Assembly (NCBI GenBank): GCA_024305405.1
Contig: JAKNDB010000110.1
Coordinates: 124,001-188,000 of the forward strand
Direction: 5' to 3'
Length of the DNA: 64,000 nt
Source of the DNA: Dirofilaria immitis
Taxonomy: Eukaryota > Nematoda > Chromadorea > Rhabditida > Onchocercidae
In this document: positions 1-13,800 of the stretch, piece by piece
Layout: every line of letters begins with the position of its first letter
Numbering within the stretch: the stretch's first letter is position 1
Program-made: the position numbers and the translations under genes
The notes under the pieces: generated by a model
The model's input: only the letters and a program-made list of their open reading frames with translations
The model's database searches: none
Told to the model about the DNA's origin: nothing

Positions 1-434
1 TGATTATATTAATTAAATATTCAGCGAATAGAAAACTCGACCAATTAATGATGAAAACTTATTTTGGCTTGAGGATGTATTTTGACCATACAGCCATTAA
101 GGATAAAGAAATATGGTATAATGAATAACTTTCGAAACACTGTTGAGAGATACTACTAAATCATTTCATTCCATACATCAATTGTTGACTTAGCATTGGT
201 TTTTTCTGATAATTCTGTGATATAGTAGAAAGCAAGCGTTTTGTTAAAATACACATTGAGAGGTAAAAATATCTGCAGAATCTGGTAGAACACTAAATAT
301 GTTGTTAATGATAATAACAAACAAACGAATTCAGCAGTCTGAATTTTACGATTAATCTCATTTTGAGAAAAAGTGGTTTTTCTAATTTTTCGTGCACACA
401 GCGTAATTCGTGAATTATGAGTTGCGCTAAAACA

Positions 435-1452
435 CTATCCGAATAAGTTACAATAAGCAGTCTCGCTTCTCGCCATAAAAATTACTTCAGCATTCAAGAC
501 ACCAATATTCATGATATGCTGTATATCTCCTTCATTACTTATATATTTCACTGGAATTCTCAGTCTCCATTCACGGTCGCATGGCTGAAAAACAATATTA
601 GTACAAATAAGCAGGAAATGATTATAATTTACCTCATTCTTTCATGCAATTAATTGTTTGCATAAAAAGTTGGATAAGAGGCCTTCATTTCAAGAAATTT
701 TTATAAAAGGATACCTGGAAGATCTTTTCATTTAATCAGAGAACGGCCAATCTAATCATTTTGACAAAAATCGTTGTTTAAAGCTGTAGAGACGAAAAAG
801 ATAAAAAATTTACAATTCCGCCGTCGTTGCATTTATGACGAACGATAAGTACTGGATCAATTGTACTCCATTCACTTTCACTACCACGCACAAAAAGTAT
901 CCTTTTTGGTCTGTCACATTCGTCGCCATTATATCATCAGGATCCAGTTCTAAATAAATGCTTTTATAACAAATCAAGCAGTGATAGAAATCAGCAATAG
1001 TCATAACCCATGATATGAGATTCTGAAAATAGAATGCCAAATTTATTAATAGATCTTATGGAAGTTTCTTTCAGAATTTTGGAGAATTTCTAAAATTTTG
1101 AAAGATTTAATAACTAGTCTATAGTTTTTCTCATTATTAACATCTTAGAAGATTGCGTAAATTCCTTGCAATACTTTTTTTTAGTACAATAGTACAATAA
1201 TGAAGCAATCGAGATAATCGTTAAAAGTAGCATGAAAGCACACTCCTGGAAGTTTCGAAATGGTTTTGCAAATGACGATTACTGAAACAACGAACTATCG
1301 TGATCGACAAGAATTATCTGATGATCCGGTAAAGGTCTACCCTCACATAATAGAATTCCCTGTACTGCGACACTTTGAACTCGAGATAGCGCAAATAAAG
1401 CATTGGCGGTATTGGACAATATCCAGCATAGCACAAACAATATCCACTTCAT
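435..1452 (-). CDS. Transthyretin-like (TTR) family secreted protein, one frameshift
   Basis: Nematode transthyretin-like proteins are small secreted beta-sandwich proteins, mostly of unknown function. Exons on the minus strand are 1452-1296, 949-814 and 584-435. Exon 1 encodes a hydrophobic signal peptide (MKWILFVLCWILSNTANA) followed by the family's first strand (QSVAVQGILLCEGRPLP). Exon 2 carries the hallmark LDPDDIMA and TIDPVLIVRHKCND. Exon 3 starts CDREWRLRIPVKY and ends in a cysteine-containing tail. Corrected length is about 147 residues, normal for the family. Phases are 1 and 0 at the two junctions, but only if one T is added to the T5 run at 892-896 (A5 on the plus strand). Without it exon 2 runs into VVVKVNG and then stops. 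I read this as a one-base deletion error; a true recent pseudogene is possible. The family call is firm; the particular member is not resolved. Confidence 0.85.
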
Positions 1453-3424
1453 GTTTCATCCTTGAAAAATGGATGAGTTAGAGACGAATATTTGAAATTG
1501 AAGGAAGAGATGTAATTAATGAGTACTCTTCTCGTTAATTTTTCATATCGGTTTTTAAAATCCCTTAAGAAAGTGTGTTATCCTTCTTAATAATATTCTA
1601 GAGGAATCAGAAAATTAAGATAATCCTCCCTCGTTGAGTCTTATCCAACCCAAAATTGTTATTCATTTCTACGCATAGGATTATGATAAACTGTTTGAAA
1701 TTTGAATTCTTTGACAACTGAAAAAAATCCGTGAAAATTTATAATGCTGTCTGGGTTGCATCAATATTCACTAACAGCTGGATATCCTAGGTTATACCAT
1801 AATAGCTTTATGGTTTTATTCATTAAGATTACTTTCTTCATACAGTACTATCTATCACTCCCTATAATTTATACTGTGCTACTCTCGAGTTCCGTCTTTC
1901 ATGATAGATATTAAGTTCTTCATTCCCGATAATTTTTAGTTTCTTTGCTTCAAACTGAACTTCTATCCTACAAAAATATTCATCCCTTTGATTTCATTTA
2001 CCAATTCCATCCAATTTAACTATAGAGAAAAGTAAAAAGATACAATTGAAATGGTTAATATGGGGAACCTGCGAAGCGTCGCATGAGCAAAAAGTAAATT
2101 CAAGCACTTGCCAAATTTAGATGCTCTGGCTGAGATTTTAAGGGACATACACACTACATTTGGACTTCAATTGATTTAAGCACTTTTTTTGACACACAGA
2201 TGAGTTCTCCAATCAAATCCCGCGTTTTTGGTATTAAGCCTTTTGAAATCGACTATTTATCAAAATCTACTAGACTGGACATTCTGATGTCATCATCAGT
2301 AAGGCTGAAACTATTACCTTTGTTTTACGTAAACCATTTGAAATATATTTTTGGAATAAAACTTTGTCCGTAACTTTGATATTTATGCTGGCGTGCATGG
2401 CATTAAAAATACAACGAAAATCATCAGAAAGTATGCATTGTTAATGAGAACTTTTGTCGAATGGCACTTCAAAAATGAAAAGGGAGAAAAAATAATAAGT
2501 GAAAATGAAGAATTTGATAAAAACTTAAAAAGAAAAAATAAGGAATAAAAACAATAATATGTAATACTGTACAAAAATGAAAATAAGCCTGAGCTTATTT
2601 AGTAATCTTACAATTTATTTACTTGATAAACAGTAACTACGGGGTATTTCGAGAATATATCATGAGACCAAAAGTAAGCAACAAAAGGCGAGAAACTAAA
2701 CGCTGATTTATGGACTGAAGTTTGAAAGGTTAAACTGAACTGAACATGCCAATCACTCGTCATCAACCAAAGACGTTGATGAGAGCGAAGATGCGGCAAT
2801 CTTAGTTAGCAATAATAAATGCATAGACGAACAGCAAAGAGATGGCCAGACAGATATATAAGCAAAGGCGATATTATTTTTCTTGAAACTGATTTATGAG
2901 GACACTAAAAGAACAATTTCAAACTTTGAGGTATCTTCCACGTACCACGTATATAGTTCCATCGATGTGTCGGCCCGTAAGATGAAAAAGAAAAAGTAAA
3001 GTTATATGTGAAAGCTTTCTCAAAATTGGAATTTTATCAGTTTCAAATTGAGAGAGAAACTGACAACTAATTCTTAGATTCCATTTGAGAAAAGGTTTAC
3101 TTTTTTGGTCGCTAAAATTTACCTGTACGATGCCTTTATATTTCATTTCTCATTATTGCACTGAAAATTTTCACATATCTTTCAACCAGTTCTGTTTACC
3201 GTTTATTATCGAAAAGTCTTTGCACTCATATGCAAGTTTCTCCTTATTGAAGGCATAAGTATTAAATCTCTTACTTTTCAATTCCATTTATCTCTTATAA
3301 AGCATTGAATAGCAAATATCTTTGCATTTCAATATGATAATATAATAAATATGCAATTTTAGTTCGTAATTCTATAGCTGATTAATGATTGAAATGTCCT
3401 AATAGCCTGAAAATTTGACTATTC
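1453..3424. other. Non-coding stretch
   Basis: AT-rich sequence upstream of the transthyretin-like gene. There is an open frame near 2388-2548 (plus) that is lysine-rich and has no family resemblance or convincing splice sites. I see no RNA gene or repeat here. Confidence 0.4.
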
Positions 3425-3573
3425 AGAAACAATTAGGCGAATTTGAAAATGTAGAAGAAGGAAGTACAGTTATTACTGTTAAAGAGGAGGAGGCAGCTGA
3501 CAGGAATGAACTCGCAAAAGCTTTGACTGGTTCGGGAAGACTATGTCTTGTTACTAAGCAGGAACTTCTTTGA
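3425..3573 (+). CDS. Possible orphan terminal coding exon
   Basis: A splice-acceptor-like ttcag ends at about 3426 and is followed by an open frame of about 48 codons ending in TGA at 3571-3573. The translation is acidic in the first half (GEFENVEEGSTVITVKEEE) and then reads LAKALTGSGRLCLVTKQELL. Codon use and composition look more protein-like than the surrounding AT-rich DNA. I could not find matching upstream exons, and I do not recognise the sequence. It could be the last exon of an unrecognised gene, a decayed fragment, or chance. Confidence 0.2.
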
Positions 3574-5629
3574 ATGTCAATAGTTAAAAACAAAATTGAT
3601 TTATATCAAGTCCAAGAAACTAGTATTTGCACTACGTCATTATGAATACAGGATAAACCAATAAATTGTTGGTTTGGAATTATTGGATAGTGATTTTATT
3701 GCTGATAGGAGCAAACATAAATAAATTTGATTTTCCCAAATTGAATAATGTATTTTGATTTATTGTTTACTGATTTGTTGAAGATTGGTGATTCCACAGC
3801 TAACGCGCTAAACCGTATAGCTTAATTTGCGGAATTCAAGTTAGTTTGTTCTCCGTAAATACTAATTTATTTAATAAGCAAATTGTTACATCCATTAGAG
3901 ATTTATTGAAATGCAATGGATACAATGTTTGCACTATCACATCTAAATCTCAAACATTCAGCACTGGATTCAATTCCCTATCAATTTTATCTTGCTTTTT
4001 TAAAAAGAAAAAGAAAAATCAGAAATTAAAGAAATTTTACACAAATCCGAACAAGAAAGGAAAAAACCAAACATGCTATCACCATAAATTTTAATAAGTC
4101 CTGGTAAGACAGTTTCTCTCTATTGCTAAGGAAGTGCGACTAGTTGAGATTTTTAACAGTTATTGTTGCGAAAGATTATTTTTGTTGAGTAATTGGAAAC
4201 TTGGATAGAAATTTGTTATGCAACGAAGTTTTATTATGAGATTTTATTCGTCATAACTAGGATACACAAATTCGTTAAGGAATATCGATAATGCAACCGA
4301 AACTTGAATTTACCTTTAATTTTAAGGAAGTTATTTGAGATTTATTGATGTTGGAGTTTTAAAATTGAATTTAGGAGCGCAGTGAAGAACGATAAGAGCA
4401 AAATTATAGGATCAAAATAAGATGTGTGTGAATGCGTGAATGTGTATGAATGTTGATACTTCCCTTCTATATTGATAATTTACACTGCTTTAAGCGACGC
4501 TGTATGACCTGAAGGATGATAGGTCAAAATCTGATTGGTTGCAATACTTTAGACAACTTCCTTCAATAATTATAAGATTGACCTTTAAGGAAATGAATTT
4601 TTATTAGGGAACACGAAAATAATTTTATATTACAAAATTCTTTATCGTACCGAGATATTTAATAATACAAATATCTTGTTTATTTTCAGCATATTTATAT
4701 TATACATATTTCGGTTATTCCGAAAGTTGCATAGGAACAAAATGAATAAAAATGGAAATTTATTCATCACATAATTCCGAGATATTTGCCAGTCGTTGGA
4801 AGTAAGGAATGGTCAGTGTATTATCCTTTTCCATAAGCATCAGTGGCAACTTTGAGTAATTATTATACTTCGAGAAATGCAATGGTTCTAAATATCTATC
4901 GATAAGACATATTCGAGCTTCCAATTCTGAAGACTGAGGATCGATTTTTCGTCAAAGTCAATGGCATAATTTACATAATTTACTTTAATTTACTATTACA
5001 TGATTGTATTTACATAATTTACTTCGCTAATTGTCAATAAAATACGCGGTCATGCGACGATCCGCTAATCTTAAGTAAACAAATGATGCATTCTGTTTGT
5101 ACATATCATCATTCGGAATTAGAAAAAATTGATTTGTCGTTGTTTTAGAAAATTTCGTTTTCATTGGATTTTTACATCACATAAACTTTACTGGGATTGA
5201 GCTTGTAAATCAGGTGTGATAATGTCGGAAAGATAATCAATTTTTCATCATTTACGAAATAGTGGGAGTGCTGCACATTATAAACGAAAATCAGTTTTAC
5301 AGCCTTCAGCTTCAAGTGCCATATACCGAAGGATCATAACTTTCTGATGTTTAATAGCAGCTTTGAGCATAAATGACCAAATATATCTAAATGATTTGCT
5401 TTTAAAAGTATCTCGCTGCAATGTTGCATAGTTTATATTAGTGTAAATCAAATTCATTTTGAAATCCATAGTTTCACGATAGTGATGTTGGCGAAAGCCG
5501 AAAGATGTAATTAGGTCTATATAGGTGGAAATGTTAAAAGAGTCAAATGGCGAGGCGGCAAGTATTGTAAATAAAGGAAAGCGCAACATTAAAGTTTATA
5601 AGGAGGTCAACAAGCTGAAAGGATAAAGA
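3574..5629. other. Non-coding stretch
   Basis: AT-rich with short random frames only. A minus-strand frame of 103 codons at 5278-5589 shows no recognisable motif, and I do not call it a gene. Confidence 0.4.
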
Positions 5630-6166
5630 TGTTAAGATGTTTGCTATCAAGGCACTCGATTCATTAGTCAAGTAAGGTCAACCCATCAAGAGGCGATGTG
5701 TCGAAGGATATAAAGGGGGATTTCGAAGCTGAGGGAGTTACAATTGGGCAGTTTACTTAGGAGCAGTTACTCACGACAGCTCAAGTTCAATCCGACAGTC
5801 ACAGTTCAATTCAGTTCGGAGAAACAGTCCGACAAAGTCCAGCAGTTCGACGTAATTCGACAGAAACAACAGTTTCGAGGACAATTCGACGCAACGAGAA
5901 CCATAGTTCAAAGGCATGAGAAATAGCAGTGGTGGAACGAAAGGAGAAATACAGACAAAAGGGAAGATACGACATTGCAGAGAGCATTAAAAGATTTAAT
6001 ATAATTTTTAAAACATTTGTTCGTATTCTTCGATTTAGCTGTGTTCGTTTTTTGATATTTCTGTGTATATGAGGCGATATTATGTTTAATATCGTATAAG
6101 TCCAAATAAACCAACTGTTGACCTAGCTAAGTCACGATATCCAAGAACGACCAATCTCTAGTTAAC
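5630..6166. repeat. Possible solo LTR of a retrotransposon
   Basis: The segment begins TGTTAA and ends TTAACA, a six-base terminal inverted pair with TG...CA ends as in LTRs. A TATA-like tataaagg lies near 5710 and an aataaa polyadenylation-like signal near 6103. Between them, at about 5740-5900, is a GC-richer stretch with repeated cagttc and attcgac motifs unlike the flanking DNA. I see no clean target-site duplication and no second LTR or reverse transcriptase in the window. Seen: termini, TATA-like box, polyA-like signal, compositional shift. Inferred: LTR identity. Confidence 0.3.
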
Positions 6167-8012
6167 AATCAAAAACAAATATGGAAGAGGATCCTCTCCT
6201 CCTATTCTGAAGAAAAAGAAAGTTAAAAACCCATTTTTTCCTCAGCGAGTAAGGCATACGGTGAAAGTAGAGAGATTAATGATATAGATCAAGTTGTAAA
6301 CAATAATCTAGTTTTTCTATTTCCCTATTTTCATGATTATGCATAGCTCCAAGCTTCAATAAGCACCTTCTCTCCATTCACTATATTTCAAACTTAAATT
6401 TGATTCTACAATACAGAATGTAATACAGAATGTTTTCTTGTTCCTCTGGATTTACATTAATAATTGATTTGTATTGCAGCACGACTAAATCAACTAAATC
6501 CGAAACTCATATCAGAAATTCGAAAAAAAGTGACACTTCTCATGGTTTTCAGTAAACAAAGAATCAAAATATGACATTCTTTGATATAGTCATATCTTTA
6601 TAGTGCTTAATCATATAAATTCTTTTCTGATACCTATATGCATTTATTTCAGTGCTTGTGTGATGCCTACCTAACCGCAGTCATCTTTCCCCGCAAATTT
6701 TTTCTACATGCTGGAATGATGTAAAATTTGCAGCAGGAAACTTTTTTCTAGTCACTACGATTTCTAACCTCATCTGGCTTTATTATTTCCAGTCCTCATC
6801 GCAAAGTTTTTCCCCACTAGTCCACTTTCAAATAAGTCAGAATTTTGAAACTCAGGAATTCCCAGAAACTCCACTTTCGCAAAACATCATCTATTAAAAT
6901 AGACAAAATTTTTATTAAAACTATTTATAAAAATTTTCGCTAATGGGTAGAGAGAACACAGATGAAAACTAGAAATTAAAAAGAATGTTGTATATACATA
7001 ATAAAGTCAGTGTTCCAAAATCATTGCTGCAAATATGTAATAAACAGTTCATAGAAAATTCGGAATTTCCATGAAATTTTATGATCAAATCCATAAACAG
7101 ATGAAGCGCAATTTCCTATGAAATGTCATGAAACAGCTTCAAATATAAAAATTGGAAGAATCCACATACTTCTCGGAAGAAAAAGTCTGAAATCATTTAG
7201 TAAAATAGTTTTTCAAACCTGAAATTCATGCAACAACATCCCAACACTAATTAGAGCTTAAATATGACTGATAAAATTTTTCCCAGATATAAATTTGTTC
7301 GTAACCCGTAAAACAAGATAACTACTTTTTCTAACTTACCTACTTAGTTTTACGTCTAAATATTAATAACAGACAAAGTGACAAAAAAAAAAAAAAACAA
7401 TCTCTTTCTTACAGTTAATCGTATGCAATGCGAATATTATTGTATTTCATTAGTAAATTAATCGCATAGATTTAATTTTCTGCTTTCTTCAACTCCGTAC
7501 CTATTAAAAACTGAAAAGGTCAAGGAAAGCTGAACACAATCCCAAGAGTTTCTCATATAAACTTGAAGATTATCCGAGTACAAAAAAGTTCGCGTTTTTT
7601 AAAACCAGCTGTCCTCTGCCCATATTATTATTTGAATTACAATAACTTAAACAAATTGTTTCATTGAATAAGGTGTTTGCTAAGAATATTTCAAAGACAG
7701 CTTTTCAAAAGTACTAAAATAGCCTTCATTTCGATGAATTTTTTTAAATATCCGTACCACTTTGAATAAATTAGCCACCTAAAATCGAGCATATAAGAGT
7801 AAATTTTATCAAATTCTAAAAAAGAGGGAGGAAGATATGAAGTTTTATTCGCTAATAAGTACTACTGATAGGGCCGCGAAGTCAGCAAAATGATGAGTAG
7901 AAAAAAATTACTTCATAGTAACAACAACTGTGTACAATATGGTGTATTTTATATAAATACATGCTTTTCAGTAAAAATTAAGGCACCAAAATAAATCCAG
8001 TTTCAAAATGTT
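6167..8012. other. Non-coding stretch downstream of mbf-1
   Basis: AT-rich sequence with homopolymer tracts such as the poly-A at about 7383-7396. It includes the 3' flank of the minus-strand mbf-1 gene. I see no gene. Confidence 0.4.
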
Positions 8013-9290
8013 TCACTTCTTTTTAATAGCTGATGCGCCTTTGCTAGCCAATGATTGGCCCATATCTTTACCACGCAATTTTACACAAAGCGCTCGCTCC
8101 ATTTTAGCTAGAATCTGTAAAAAGAACTAAAATTAGTTCTTTCTAACGCTAATGAGTTGACAAAATAAGTTAAGAAATACAAGAACTGGAAAGACGAAAA
8201 ACTCATGTACATGTAAACTACTTACTTACCTGTTGATTAGGGACAGCTTTACCATTTTCATACTCAGCCACTACTTGTGGTTTCTCATTGATGTGCTGAA
8301 ATGAACAAAGCCAATACATAAAAATTACAATTTCTCTTTCAAATCTAATTTAGAACATAGTTTTGGAGCAAAAAGAAATACAGTAGCCAAATCTTTCTGT
8401 GTCCATTCTTTGGTCTGCCGCGCCTGCTGCATCACCTTGCCAAGTGTCAGCGAAACACGCTCATGATGCAACTCCTCAGTTTCCTCATCCAACCTTCAAT
8501 GAACACAAAGTTAATTCCAGTGATGAAACTTGACCGTAATGAGCAACGATTTCTAGGTTACAAGTGAGATTTGTAATCTAGAAATGCAGTAACTTACTGG
8601 CTACTGACAGGTGATTTATGCCTTATGCCAAAGCATTCTGGATAGCGATCTGGCCACGGAAAAGTGAGAAAGTTCGCAACTAGTTTTCGTGGGATTTTTA
8701 GAGTTTGCTAAATAGCACCAACTAGAAACTCCACAACCTTGCAGTATTTTTAGCCGCATGATGTTGTTTATTACCACCAGCCATCATTTTCTTCGATGTC
8801 TCAATAGCCATTCCACGTCGTTGTGCTGCATTCAGTTCCTGAAATATAACATGAGAATTTCTCCTAACAGAATCTAGAATTTATGAAAATCAATACTAAT
8901 TTGTAAGACATCTGAAATGCGTAATCCATTTAGAAAACTTTTGTAATTATATTTTTCATAGTATACATAACAATGCATCTTCATCTACAGTAATGTTATT
9001 CACATCGAGCCCAATCAACCAACATGCGATAATATCTTATCAACTCGCATTAAGATCCATGTCTTATAGCGCCTTCACACAAGAGAATGCTCCCAACTTA
9101 AATCTCGAAAACGTACTCGTGAAGAAATAATAAGAAAATATGCACGAAAACACTTGTAATATAAAGCTTATTTCTAGCATTATAAACTTACCGCTGCTGT
9201 ACGTAAGGTTCTTTGTGTTGGACCGCGACGATGCAAAATTGTCACTGTATCGGGATCAGTATCCGAATTGATCGTTCCCATTTTTGACAT
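8013..9290 (-). CDS. mbf-1: Multiprotein bridging factor 1 (EDF1 homologue)
   Basis: MBF1/EDF1 is a conserved coactivator that bridges sequence-specific transcription factors and TBP; the family also acts on collided ribosomes. Exons are 9290-9192, 8838-8738, 8493-8382, 8295-8230 and 8114-8013, all with GT-AG sites and matching phases, giving 159 residues. The N-terminal MBF1 domain shows [20 protein letters not shown]. The C-terminal helix-turn-helix contains [31 protein letters not shown] and [10 protein letters not shown], all diagnostic. The lysine-rich tail (GASAIKKK) is also typical. An acceptor at about 9321, some 30 bases before the ATG, could serve spliced-leader addition. No frame errors. 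Length compares well with other animal MBF1 proteins (about 150 residues). Confidence 0.96.
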
Positions 9291-9323
9291 TTTCGAAATC
9301 TCAACACAATGACGGCGAGTCTG

Positions 9324-10859
9324 AAAGTATATAAGAATGATCTAGTAACTGATTTTGCGCACCATTACATTAACGAATATCCGAACGTTAACACCGTTAA
9401 CACAATCAGAGGAAATGTTCTGCGTCCATGAAGCAATGTATATTTCGGGCATTTATCTGCATGCGTAAGCAAAATATCATTAACTGTAAAGTATGAGCAA
9501 AAGCATTCAATCAATGAATTAATCACAACTCGAGGGTGCATTACGCAAAAAAGAAGACATAAAATGAGAATCCCTAGCCAGATTCAATTGACAACTCCAT
9601 GCCACCTACTATTCAATTCCTCGCAATTGCGGCCCGCAGCTTATCAACCGGACGTCTTTCACACACATTTCAACAATGAATCCTGCAGTGACTTTCCTTG
9701 ACTCAAATAATTCAAATTAATCCAACAGCATACGACCAATCCCTCAGGATCAGAAGAATTAACACGATCCTAATAGTTGGGAATGACCCTAGATTCGCGA
9801 AACTCTCGTTAGGAATAACCAAAATAATCGTTGTCTCAACTGTGTCACTCAAAGCGGATGTTCCTGCTCATTAGTTATCATGAAAACTAATGGTTGCATG
9901 GAATCCGGTAATAACAATGAACTCAGGCAGGAAGACATTTATCATATGCATTCGGGAAATATACATACAAAGCTGACAATGATTTTTCCATTCTTTCAAA
10001 TCAACTTCTCCATGATTCAAAATAAAACGTAAAGCAACTTGTATAATAATCATGTGCAAGAAATCTATCATCAGTCCAATCAATCCACAAAAATGCAAAA
10101 TACTAATTTAACGCAAAAGTGATAACAAAGTTTTTTTTTTTTGTTACAATCCATGCGATAAAAAGAAGTGATTTAGTACACAAGAACAAAAAGTATGAAG
10201 TTTAAAAACAGGAAAAATACAGCCTGTAATTTCAAATCTAAGAATGAAACTGCTCATGTCAATACATATTTCTAGGCAGGCAATATACCAGTCTTCGAGA
10301 AAATTGACAATAAAGAATAAATACACAAACTAACATTTCATTTTGTATTTAAAAATTAAAAGACTATAATTGATAGTGTTGAAGAGAACTTCAAATTCGA
10401 AAAAATAAATATCAATGAAAGATCTTGAATGAATATGCCTCCAAATCTACTGTCATAGTATAAAGCCTGAGATATGAAAAAGATCTGGATTGAAAGTTCC
10501 AATTCGAATTTAAAATCTTGAAAGTCTACTGAATTAAGATGTGATTGTTTGTTTGGAATCCAGTTATTATTTCAATGACGAAAGAAAGAGGATAACTAAT
10601 AAGCAAGCGAATAACGAACACGGAGAATAACGCATACAAATTCGTAACATTTTACTGAAACATAAATATGAGAATAACATAGTCTGACCATATTCGACCA
10701 GAAGTACACAGCGATCAACAAACAAATAGTGGGTAAGAGACTGTTTTTACAGTTATTGAATTTGAAAGGCAGATAAATTGACTACCAGTCATCTCTTACA
10801 TACAGTCTCACTTTACAATTTGTTCAACAGAGCATTTATATAACAGTATCTGTTTCCTT
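9324..10859. other. Intergenic region between ddb-1 and mbf-1
   Basis: Contains the 3' flank of ddb-1 and the upstream region of mbf-1, both on the minus strand. Short frames at 9871-10098 and 10144-10326 have no recognisable content. No RNA gene seen. Confidence 0.4.
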
Positions 10860-13800
10860 CTAATGTATCCTCGACAAATCTTCGACAAGTTTTAATACAT
10901 CTTCTGCCGTCGCATCCATTAGTTCCGTAGTTTCAGAAGATATATCTGGAAGCAATACAGTTACATGAATGGCTTGATGAAACATTTCTAATTTATTCAA
11001 TGTAAATGCTTGAACGAATTCTTAAGAGTGACGAAACATCGAATTAGAATACCAAATGATCAGACATATTTCGGAATCAAACTATCAACCGACTCGAATG
11101 CTTTTTTTTTAAATTCATTCGTTCAAGAAACATCATGCCCTGTATTAATTAGTCTAAGAAAAAAATCTAATCGAAACCCACAACTTTTCAACAACATGTT
11201 TTTCTAGAAAATTAAAACACATACGTGACATTCTTGCTGATTAAAAAAAGAGGCACCTGCATTAAGAAAGTGTTAGAATAAACAAACATGAATCTTATGT
11301 GCAAACAATTTAAAAAATAATATCAAAAATAAAACATCCTTACTATTTAGTAACGGCATTTTAAGTCCCTTAACAATCTGTCCTACTGAATCTTTGCCCA
11401 TATCCAAAAAACTTTCGATTAGATCACCATCAATGAAACCATTTGGAGGTTCGCTTCGTTTCTCTGTTTCAAATGTTCTATACTGTGTGTGCGAAATCCG
11501 CATACAATTTTCTGTATATTCAGCTAGACGTTTCTGAACGTCCTGGAGGAATCTAAAATGAAAAAATTATCCACTTTCAACTTTAACCACAGAATCAGAA
11601 AAGAAAACTTCCTGAGTTATCCATTATAAAACATCTATTATTTTAATATGCTAAGCTTTACTCAGCTTCCGGAGTAGTCATCACTTTACAAGGGAATAAA
11701 AAATTTCGGATGTCTTCCCTAAGTTGATTAATCATGAAATTTCCTACACTTCCTAAATTAAACGAAGCAAACTTACGTGTACAAGATTGATGGCAATTGG
11801 ACAATAACTCCTATACCACCATCTGAAGTACCGTACAAAATCGAAGAATGATATAAAGGTGCCACATCAACTTGTGTGGCAGTTAAAGACCCATGGCAGA
11901 ATACATTAACCATTTCACCGAGGTAAAATAACCCTAATTCCTGAAAAAGTCTTCCAATACACTTTGCAAAGTCATTTGAAATATGAAATTTTTGAAAGAA
12001 AAATCTGACCGTTATCAAACGTCATCTCCATTTGATTAGAATATAATCCAAACTTTTGATGATGGGAATGGAAATAGTAATCACTTGTAATCTTGTTCCT
12101 TCCTCTTTGAACACTGTGAATGAATCTTTGATAACGGTAAATAAATTGAACGAATTTTCAGCACCCAAAAAGTTGTCAGAATCAATTATCTCGCAAGCAG
12201 ACATCCAATTTGTCATGAAATCTCTTAAAATCATGATTGGAGTTATTTTAATTAGTGAATATGAGAAACAAAAACAAAACTAATAGAATCATAAACTCAA
12301 AATTTTCAGGATTCAAGAAATTTGGTAAAAATCATTCGTCGAAAAGAAAGTGACTAATACAAACATTAAAAGTTGAAAATATAAACCATGAATCAAATAA
12401 ATAAAAAAAGCCAGAACTCGTCTCTTGTTCTCAGTTCTCTTATAAAACCGTAGCATTAAAAAAATTAGAAAATAACTCCATGAAATAAACTCCTTACCTA
12501 GCTACTTTTTCAAACGTTGATTCCATTGATTTATAAGAAAGCAACGAAAGAGACCGCATCAAATCACCCACTAAAATTAAGTCATTCTTTGTCTTTAAAT
12601 ATAACGCAGTAACGTTATCAAAATCGGAACATTCCAATCGTAATTCTTTGTCCGCAGTCCATTCAAATAACCGAACACAACTATTGACTGCTACTACTAA
12701 TTTTCCTGCAATCTCCTTAGTTATCTTATATAATAAAAATAATATGAGCATAATCACACCTTACAGCATCTCACTCCTTACAGCATCCCTTTTCTCGTGA
12801 TAAAGTGTTTTTAATTAAAAATCGCAAGAAATGTTTTTCTCTTTAATCATATTCAAATTTCTAATCTCAAACGATGAATAAAAATAAAATTTCAAAAATC
12901 CATTTTACACACCATCCATAGATTGAATCGAATAAGCGGCTCCCTTAATCTCCTTTTCATACACCAAACGCATACGTTCCGGGCCCTCTGATGCTTGAAA
13001 CATTAGGATACGGCCCTGCAATTACAACTTTCCGCCGATCTCAAAACTGACGAAATATATTTGAATAACTGGGAATTGGAGGCTGGGGAGATGATAACTT
13101 AGGATAGATAAATTGATTACAACTAACCATTTTCGATTCCGTTTCGTCAGACATAATAACTGCAGTGCCCACAACAAAATACGGCTGATTATCATTCCCT
13201 AGCTGACAAGAAGCCAATGACATTGCCATCTCACTGCCTTCAAGCTCATGCGAATGCAATATTTCAAATGTATTGGAATCCAGCAACAAAACTGAACTGA
13301 CCTATAATCTTAATGCATTCATATTAAAATATGCAGTGAAGAGATAAGTTTAGTAATATACACTTAATTTCGGAACAATGAGTGCTGTAACGGAAACTTT
13401 AAAACGAAACACCTGAAACCTGAATTTATTGTTTTTAACCAATCTTAATCACTGTTCTATGTTAATTTATCTGAATTGCTCACTTCCATTTCCTCAGCCA
13501 AACATTCCGGAGTAGGTTCTCGCCTTATGGAACTCAGTCGACTACTTGATGTTTCCATTGCATTTTTGATGCACACTGTCCAAAATGATGTTTCCCATGG
13601 CGTCCACAAACTGAAAGGAAAATAAAAATGAAACATTATGTCTTACATAAAGAAGAAAAAGATAAACATTCCCACTATTACATGCTAAATCAATCAATTT
13701 TTATACTGAAAGATGAAATGAAACATATACACCTATATAATTAAAAATATAAAAACAAAATCACCTCTAATCGTTCAACAGTCACAGCGATCGTATTTGT

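Noticed and set aside
5278..5589. 103-codon open frame on the minus strand
   Set aside because: No recognisable domain, no splice context, and composition like the surrounding non-coding DNA.
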